From the NCBI GenBank assembly GCA_002343775.1, contig DDSH01000028.1, forward strand, positions 1,731-65,730: a stretch of 64,000 nucleotides of DNA. Reading direction: 5' to 3'. How positions within the stretch are numbered: position 1 is the stretch's first letter; the number at the start of each line of letters is the position of its first letter. Below, piece after piece: positions 59,105-64,000 of this stretch. The notes beneath the pieces are model-generated. The model had not been told where the DNA came from. It made no database searches and saw only the letters and a list, made by a program, of their open reading frames with translations. This DNA is from Anaerolineales bacterium UBA2395 (GTDB lineage: Bacteria; Chloroflexota; Anaerolineae; Anaerolineales; Villigracilaceae). Position numbers and translations under genes: made by a program.

Positions 59105-59290
59105 ATGGCGAAGTGCAATCACTGCGGCAAGACAACCACATTCGGTCACAACCGCTCTTTCTCCCAGCGTGCCACCAACCGCACGTTCAAACCCAACCTC
59201 CAGAAGGTTTCGGTGATGGAGAAGGGTCGACTGGTGAAGAAGACGCTGTGCGCCAAGTGCATCAAGACGCTCGGCAAATCTGCGGCGTAG
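59105..59290 (+). CDS. rpmB: 50S ribosomal protein L28
   Basis: 61 aa from ATG 59105. It starts MAKCNHCGKTTTFGHNRSFS and ends with LCAKCIKTLGKSAA. The two CxxC pairs mark the zinc-binding (C+) form of L28. The start is supported by AAGGAAGGA upstream; an in-frame ATG at 59027 lies inside the promoter and is rejected. Confidence 0.97.
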   Translation: MAKCNHCGKTTTFGHNRSFSQRATNRTFKPNLQKVSVMEKGRLVKKTLCAKCIKTLGKSAA

Positions 59291-59314
59291 GTTGTTTTTT
59301 TCCTCGCACCAAGA

Positions 59315-59343
59315 ATCGCGGCGCATGTGCGCCGTGATTTTTG
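59315..59343 (+). terminator. terminator of rpmB
   Basis: Stem ATCGCGGCGCA / TGCGCCGTGAT with one mismatch and a very short loop, followed by TTTTTG. Confidence 0.8.
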
Positions 59344-59371
59344 TTTAAATCCCTTGTGGAGAATCCCGCCC

Positions 59372-60037
59372 CTACGCCATTAGAATACCTTTCAGCGCCT
59401 TCACCCCTGCAGCGCTGCCTTGGGGATGTTTGAAGGCTGCATTGCCTGTGACAAACGCATTCGCACCCGCCTCCTTCATCAGCGGAATGGTCTCAGCATT
59501 CATGCCGCCATCCACTTCAAGGTGGGCGGTGGAGCGGAGCGCATTCAACTTGGCGCGAATCTCTTCCACTTTTGCCACCATATCCGGCATGAACTTTTGA
59601 CCGGAATACCCAGGGTTGACGCTCATCACCAATACCAGTTCCACCGTCGGCAGCACAGCATCCAATGCCGAAGCCGGGGTGGCTGGGTTCAAGGTCACAC
59701 CAGCGGTGCAGCCCAAGGCATGAATACGTTTTATCATTGCTGGCAAATCTGGACAGGTTTCCACATGGACAGTGATGTTGCTGGCTCCGGCGTTGGCAAA
59801 GGCGTCCACATGCTTTTCCGGTTCAGAGATCATCAGATGTACATCGAGCGGAAGTTTGGTGACACGCTTGAGCGCTTCCACGAACAATGGACCGACAGTA
59901 ATGGTCGGCACAAAATGTCCATCCATCACATCCACATGGATCCAGTCCGCTCCAGCGGATTCAATGGCGGCGACCTCTTCCGCAATATGGGCAAAATCTG
60001 AAGCAATAATGGAGGGGGCGAGGATAAAATCTGTCAT
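59372..60037 (-). CDS. rpe: ribulose-phosphate 3-epimerase
   Basis: 221 aa from ATG 60037. TIM-barrel signatures: LAPSIIASDFAHI, DWIHVDVMDGHFVPTITVG (metal His and Asp), LDVHLMISEPE, MSVNPGYSGQKFMPD and HLEVDGGMNAETI. It interconverts ribulose 5-phosphate and xylulose 5-phosphate in the pentose phosphate pathway. Confidence 0.97.
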   Translation of the reverse strand: MTDFILAPSIIASDFAHIAEEVAAIESAGADWIHVDVMDGHFVPTITVGPLFVEALKRVTKLPLDVHLMISEPEKHVDAFANAGASNITVHVETCPDLPAMIKRIHALGCTAGVTLNPATPASALDAVLPTVELVLVMSVNPGYSGQKFMPDMVAKVEEIRAKLNALRSTAHLEVDGGMNAETIPLMKEAGANAFVTGNAAFKHPQGSAAGVKALKGILMA

Positions 60038-60046
60038 AGTAGAAAA

Positions 60047-60076
60047 GACCTGACAAGCATTCAAACCTGTCAGGTC
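60047..60076 (-). terminator. terminator of the PknB-like kinase gene
   Basis: Stem GACCTGACA / TGTCAGGTC (one neighbouring mismatch), followed on the minus strand by TTTTCTA. It lies between the kinase stop and the rpe start. Confidence 0.8.
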
Positions 60077-60081
60077 AGAAG

Positions 60082-61206
60082 TTATCTTCCGGGGGGGAAA
60101 AACGAGAGATATACCATCAGCCAGAAGGGAATCAGCCCGCCAACCGAAATGACCGCCAGCAAACCCAGCCCGACAGAAACCCAGTCGATCTCTTCGGCGG
60201 GGGCTTCGGCTTGGTAAACAGGAGCAGGCTCCGGTAGAGTCTGAGGCTGATAATACGGTGCGGGAGCAGGTTCCTGCTGAACGGGTCGCGGCTGACTCGG
60301 AGGTGAGAGTCGTTCTGCGATCTCGGGGCGGACGGTGATGACCGCCGGGGAAGGCACCGGCTCGGGCTCGGTTTTGAAATCTGGCACGGTGCCAAATTTT
60401 TGCAGAACGCGCCCGAGCTGGTCGGCGGTGCGGTAGCGGGCAGACGGTTCTTTGGAAAGCACCTTCATGATGATTTCTTCGAGCAGGGAGGGGATATCGG
60501 GCACGTATTCGCTGACGGGCAGAGGGCGCGCGGAAATGTGCAAACGGGCAAGCTCGTCGGCGGTGGAGGCAGTGAAGGGTGGCGTGCCGGTGAGGAGTTC
60601 GTACATCACCACTCCCAGTGAGTAAACGTCGGATGCGGGTGTGGGGGCTTCCCCCAGCGCCTGTTCGGGGGCGAAGTAGAGCGGTGAGCCCCAGACGATG
60701 TCGTTACGTTCGCCGGGTTTGATGGTAGCAAGCGCGCGGGCAATGCCAAAGTCGGTGACTTTGAGGCGCATATCCTTTGACACGAGCATGTTGTGCGGTT
60801 TTATATCGCAGTGCACCAACCCGGCGCGATGGGCATAGCCCACGCCCGCGCATGCCTGGATCATGAGCGGGATGCCTTGTTCGATGGTGAATCGACCGCG
60901 CTCGCGGACGAGTTGTTTCAGGTCCTTGCCGGGGATCTGCTCCATGACGATGTAGACCAGATTGTCGGCGATGCCAAAATCATGCACGGTGACGATGTTG
61001 GGATGCGAAAGATTCGCTGCCGCCCGCGCCTCGAGCAGGAACTGTTTCTGAAAGTTATCGTTCGCGGAATATTCCTTGCGCAGGACTTTGATGGCGACGG
61101 GACGGTCGAGCACGACATCGCGCGCAAGGTAGACGTTCGCCATGCCGCCTGTGCCAAGCGTCTCTTGTAGTTGGTATCGGTCGTTGAGTAATGCGCCTTC
61201 GGTCAT
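60082..61206 (-). CDS. membrane-anchored Ser/Thr protein kinase (PknB-like)
   Basis: 374 aa. The kinase domain (about 10-270) has GTGGMANVYLA, VAIKVLRKE, DFGIARA and APEQ. The catalytic loop reads HCDIKPHN, so the usual Arg of HRD is Cys; such non-RD kinases do not usually need activation-loop phosphorylation. A Pro/Gln-rich linker (about 280-335) and a C-terminal transmembrane segment (WVSVGLGLLAVISVGGLIPF) follow. No outside sensor domain is present. Confidence 0.93.
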   Translation of the reverse strand: MTEGALLNDRYQLQETLGTGGMANVYLARDVVLDRPVAIKVLRKEYSANDNFQKQFLLEARAAANLSHPNIVTVHDFGIADNLVYIVMEQIPGKDLKQLVRERGRFTIEQGIPLMIQACAGVGYAHRAGLVHCDIKPHNMLVSKDMRLKVTDFGIARALATIKPGERNDIVWGSPLYFAPEQALGEAPTPASDVYSLGVVMYELLTGTPPFTASTADELARLHISARPLPVSEYVPDIPSLLEEIIMKVLSKEPSARYRTADQLGRVLQKFGTVPDFKTEPEPVPSPAVITVRPEIAERLSPPSQPRPVQQEPAPAPYYQPQTLPEPAPVYQAEAPAEEIDWVSVGLGLLAVISVGGLIPFWLMVYLSFFPPGR

Positions 61207-61215
61207 TGTGTTGGG

Positions 61216-61221
61216 ATTATA
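61216..61221 (-). promoter_or_regulatory. extended -10 box of the PknB-like gene (leaderless type)
   Basis: TGTTATAAT on the minus strand, an extended -10 element, with a 9-nt gap to ATG 61206. Confidence 0.6.
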
Positions 61222-61331
61222 ACATCAGGGGGATGTGTGATGCGTGAACAGGAGCACAGCCAATCTCCGTACATAGAGATATGCCAGCATATTTCTTCCG
61301 GGCTACGAAGTACAAGTTGCGAGTTACGCTT

Positions 61332-61337
61332 TATAAT
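61332..61337 (+). promoter_or_regulatory. -10 box of the DAG-kinase-like gene (leaderless type)
   Basis: TATAAT with an 8-nt gap to ATG 61346. A heptad-like run (GAAGTAC/AAGTTGC/GAGTTAC, about 61306-61328) lies where a -35 box would be. Confidence 0.55.
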
Positions 61338-61345
61338 CCTCCCAC

Positions 61346-62290
61346 ATGCGCAAGGGACTCTTACTTTACAACCCCGCCGCGGGGCGGTTTCCCGTCCGGC
61401 GGTTTGTGCGGGGAATCATCAAACCGCTCAAAGACGCAGGCTGGAGCGTGGATATTGCCGAAACTCTCAGCGGCACCCACGCCACACAGACGGCGCATCA
61501 AGCCGCGCAGGAGAAATACGATGCGGTCTTTGCCATCGGCGGCGACGGCACCGTGGGACAAGTCGCCAGCGGCTTGCTCCACTCCAACACGGCTTTGGGC
61601 GTCCTGCCCGCAGGCACCACGAACGTCTGGGCGCTCGAGCAGGGACAAAAACCCTTCAGTTGGTTTCAGTGGTGGAATTTGCGCGACAACGCCAAATTGC
61701 TCGCCGACGTCACGCCGCAAAGCGTGGATGTGGGCGTGTGCAACGACCGTCCGTTTTTGCTGTGGGCAGGCGTCGGCTTGGATGCGCAAACCATCAACAA
61801 GATCGAGCCGCGTCCGCGATTGTTCAAGCATGTTTCGGTTCCGCATTTTTTTGTCACCACCGTATGGGAGGCAACCTTCTGGCATGGTCTCGATCTGCGC
61901 GTCTATGCCGAGGGCAAACTGGTGGAGGGGCATTACCTCGTCGCTGTTGCCACCAACATCCGCCATTATGCAGGCGGCATGTCGGTTATCTCGCCAAATG
62001 CGCTGCTCGACGACGGCGAGATGGACCTATGGCTGCTGAGCGGCGATAGCGTCGCCGACGCCTTCCGTCATTTTTACGAATTGATCTCTGGAAAGCATCT
62101 CGCTTCCGAACACGCGCGCTGCATCCCATTCCACCAGGTCATCATCGAATCGGATGCGAACTTTTCCATTCAAGTGGATGGCGACCCCGCCCTCGGCGGC
62201 AGCAAGGCAGAGATCAAAACCTTGCAGCGTTCGTTGAAGGTGCTCATGCCCAAAAACGCTTTATACTTGTTGAAACATCCGCAAAAATAA
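61346..62290 (+). CDS. diacylglycerol kinase-like lipid kinase (LCB5/YegS type)
   Basis: 314 aa. N-terminal KGLLLYNPAAGRFPVRRFV and the ATP-site motif VFAIGGDGTVGQVASGLLHS then LGVLPAGTTNVWALE are the DAGK catalytic signatures. The C-terminal beta-sandwich ends FSIQVDGDPALGGSKAEIKT. It phosphorylates a lipid such as diacylglycerol or a long-chain base. The SH3b gene begins 1 nt after its stop. Confidence 0.93.
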   Translation: MRKGLLLYNPAAGRFPVRRFVRGIIKPLKDAGWSVDIAETLSGTHATQTAHQAAQEKYDAVFAIGGDGTVGQVASGLLHSNTALGVLPAGTTNVWALEQGQKPFSWFQWWNLRDNAKLLADVTPQSVDVGVCNDRPFLLWAGVGLDAQTINKIEPRPRLFKHVSVPHFFVTTVWEATFWHGLDLRVYAEGKLVEGHYLVAVATNIRHYAGGMSVISPNALLDDGEMDLWLLSGDSVADAFRHFYELISGKHLASEHARCIPFHQVIIESDANFSIQVDGDPALGGSKAEIKTLQRSLKVLMPKNALYLLKHPQK

Positions 62291-62291
62291 C

Positions 62292-62765
62292 ATGGACTTA
62301 CGCCCCTATCTCAACCGTTTTGTGATCATCGGGTCACTGGCGCTGGCTGGGATCCTGATCCTCGTCACGTTGATTCTCATCGGCTGGACATCCCCCCGCT
62401 TCTCTCCCGACGTTGGGTTTGCGCCTGCCGACCTGACCATGATCCCCGCCCCAAGCCACACCCCTGTTGCATCAGTGACTCCCACACCCGACCCGCTCGC
62501 CTCCCCCACATTCGACCCGGACGTCATTAACCTTGATGGCTATGTGCAGATCACCGGCACCGGTGGAGATGGCTTGCGCATCCGCTCTGCGCCGGGGCTG
62601 AACACCGAAACCGTCTTTCGCGGCGAAGAAGCCGAAGTCTTCGTCGTCAAAGACGGTCCACAAGAGACGGATGGCTACACCTGGTGGTATCTCGTCGCCC
62701 CGTACGATGATACCCGCGCCGGTTGGGCGGCTGCTGATTTTCTGGCGGTTGTGCCCGCACCATAA
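62292..62765 (+). CDS. membrane-anchored SH3b domain protein
   Basis: 157 aa. An N-terminal transmembrane helix (FVIIGSLALAGILILVTLIL), a Thr/Pro linker and a bacterial SH3 domain (GDGLRIRSAPGLNTETVFRG ... ARAGWAAADFLAVV-type ending). SH3b domains bind cell-wall peptides. It is directly coupled to the lipid kinase gene. Confidence 0.88.
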   Translation: MDLRPYLNRFVIIGSLALAGILILVTLILIGWTSPRFSPDVGFAPADLTMIPAPSHTPVASVTPTPDPLASPTFDPDVINLDGYVQITGTGGDGLRIRSAPGLNTETVFRGEEAEVFVVKDGPQETDGYTWWYLVAPYDDTRAGWAAADFLAVVPAP

Positions 62766-62803
62766 AATTCGTAGGATCGCCCCTACCCCAAAAAGGAATT
62801 GAA

Positions 62804-63142
62804 ATGACCGAAAAACCGACCAATGTCACTGCCAATAAAAGCAAACGTGAATTCACCGTCCTCTGGGATAGCGGACATAAGAGCGTCTATCCGTTTGGAT
62901 TGCTGCGCGCTGCCTGTCCGTGTGCCTCATGCCGCGGTGGACATGAGAATATGAAGTCCGAGCCGGATGAAGAAGTGTTTACGAAGGAAATGGCAGACAA
63001 TGCATCCACCCGCATTGCCAATGTGGTAGCGGTTGGCTCGTACGCGCTGACCATCGTTTGGGAGGATGGTCACGATTATGGGATCTACAACTGGCATTAT
63101 CTACGAGCGTTATGTCCGTGTGAGGAATGCCGAAAGAAGTAG
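62804..63142 (+). CDS. DUF971 family protein
   Basis: 112 aa. Two matching halves each have a Trp-Asp/Gly motif and a cysteine pair: FTVLWDSGHKSVYPFGLLRA with CPCASC, and LTIVWEDGHDYGIYNWHYLR with CPCEEC. DUF971 is the N-terminal domain of gamma-butyrobetaine hydroxylase and occurs alone in bacteria. Probably metal-binding. AAGGA lies upstream of ATG. Confidence 0.9.
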   Translation: MTEKPTNVTANKSKREFTVLWDSGHKSVYPFGLLRAACPCASCRGGHENMKSEPDEEVFTKEMADNASTRIANVVAVGSYALTIVWEDGHDYGIYNWHYLRALCPCEECRKK

Positions 63143-63194
63143 TCGATGCCATTCATTGCAGGGGAGCTCATGTGGCGGGCAAAGCAATGATATG

Positions 63195-63226
63195 AAAAGA
63201 GCATGGACGTTTGTCCATGCTCTTTT
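63195..63226. terminator. bidirectional terminator
   Basis: A perfect stem of about 14 bp, AAAAGAGCATGGAC / GTCCATGCTCTTTT with a 4-nt loop. The minus-strand TPR gene ends just beyond it. Confidence 0.92.
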
Positions 63227-63229
63227 TGT

Positions 63230-64000
63230 TCACGGAGTGGGGGTGGTTGTCGGTGTCCGCGTGGGGGTGCGGGAAGGCGTCGGCGAGGTGCCCGCTGTGG
63301 GGGTGGTCGTCCCAACTCTCGGCGTCGAAGTCGAAGCGCCGCGCGTGGGAGTCCGTGTTGCGGGGACCAGTTCCCTGAGTCGCGCTTCCGCTTCTTCGCG
63401 CATTTCCGCTGTCATCGCATCTTCATCCAGTTCGAGCAGTGCCTGCCAGGATTCGATCTCGTCGCTTCTTTCTTCGCGCATTTCCTGAATTCGGGCGCGC
63501 CAATACAATGTGAGCGCCTGTTCTTCTTCGGTTTCTGTCAGTGCTTTGGCGATGTCAATTTGCAGGAAGGCGGTTCCAAATTTTTCATCCAGGTAATAGG
63601 CGCGGGCAAGCCCAAGACGCGCCATAAAGGAGCGGTCATCTTCGTCGACGGCATCTTCAAGGTCGCTGACGGCTTCATCGACATTGCCCAACTCAAGGTG
63701 AGCCAAGCCGCGGTACACATAGTATTGTCGGAAGCCGTTGCGGCTGAGGTCGGTCATGCGGTCGATGGCGTCGACGGTAAATTCGTATTCACCAAGATAA
63801 AAATAGGTCTGCCCGAGTTTGCCGAAGCCGGAGGCGTCTTCGGTTTCAAAGGCAGTGTACACCCGCAGGGATTCCAATGCGCGCTGGTAATCGCCTTTTT
63901 CAAGGTACAGGTCGGCGAGCAGTTCGTAGGTGGGCAGGTTGGTGATGTCTACAGCGTAGGATTTCTCGGCATATTCGAGCGCCATGTCGGTATCTTCCTG
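63230..64000 (-). CDS. TPR-repeat protein with Thr/Pro-rich C terminus (partial)
   Basis: At least 256 aa; the frame stays open to the right edge, so the N terminus is missing. Tandem tetratricopeptide helices (YELLADLYLEKGDYQRALES; GFGKLGQTYFYLGEYEFTV) lead into a long acidic helix region and a tail of TPTRTPTTTPTP type. A surface or envelope scaffold is plausible but not shown. Confidence 0.85.
   Translation of the reverse strand, partial: QEDTDMALEYAEKSYAVDITNLPTYELLADLYLEKGDYQRALESLRVYTAFETEDASGFGKLGQTYFYLGEYEFTVDAIDRMTDLSRNGFRQYYVYRGLAHLELGNVDEAVSDLEDAVDEDDRSFMARLGLARAYYLDEKFGTAFLQIDIAKALTETEEEQALTLYWRARIQEMREERSDEIESWQALLELDEDAMTAEMREEAEARLRELVPATRTPTRGASTSTPRVGTTTPTAGTSPTPSRTPTRTPTTTPTP

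Overview
The window reads as a piece of a Chloroflexota genome, most likely class Anaerolineae. This is inference from the 5' end of a 16S rRNA gene, the gene content (MurJ, a RodZ-like protein, FakA/DegV, PrmA, HrcA/CIRCE, P1B-4 ATPase; no outer-membrane genes), and the many Pro/Thr-rich linkers on membrane-anchored proteins. It is core chromosome. I see no prophage, transposase gene, CRISPR array, tRNA or biosynthetic cluster.

Layout. 1-516: the start of a 16S gene (minus strand) with two tandem promoters. 517-11901: a long minus-strand block with a glycosyltransferase, the dnaX-ybaB-recR operon, a lamin-tail protein, prmA, crcB, a Nudix hydrolase and the heat-shock operon hrcA-grpE-dnaK-dnaJ, which has its own promoter and a CIRCE element. 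12022-14885: a PerR-like regulator with a self-overlapping operator, joined to a P1B-4 metal-efflux ATPase. 14898-22370: a receptor Ser/Thr kinase with a beta-propeller, a PAP2 phosphatase, a membrane transglutaminase and a GAF-PAS adenylate cyclase. 22437-31690: housekeeping enzymes on the minus strand (M20 and M24 peptidases, a PfkB kinase, Tag, DinB-like, SDR, Lon, FolC). 31740-36270: plus strand, DUF503, an atypical SDR, a small zinc protein, MurJ, a TPR protein and a CopD-like protein. 36388-48501: rimO, a double-HTH RodZ-like protein, rplI, a DivIC-like protein, and a c-di-GMP pair (GGDEF and HD-GYP proteins) around a lysA-like decarboxylase. 48987-64000: a heme O synthase-like UbiA protein, coaD, recG, DegV (FakB-like), a PadR/HAAS pair, FakA-Asp23, rpmB, rpe, a second Ser/Thr kinase diverging from a DAG-kinase-like gene, SH3b and DUF971 proteins, and a partial TPR protein.

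The most unusual feature is not a gene cluster but a dense layer of short repeats. A degenerate 7-nucleotide periodic array occurs in at least a dozen gene spacers. Similar repeats also lie inside reading frames: a 56-bp heptad array in folC, one at the N terminus of the UbiA gene, and a perfect 28-bp palindrome in prmA. Every spacer inside the dnaX and hrcA operons that I examined carries an inverted repeat. At least four other palindromic repeat families occur, three of them as two or more copies. A second theme is the -10 box placed 6-9 nt before the start codon of eight genes, which predicts leaderless mRNAs.

Limits: family calls come from reading motifs by eye. Domain boundaries are approximate and no database search was made.
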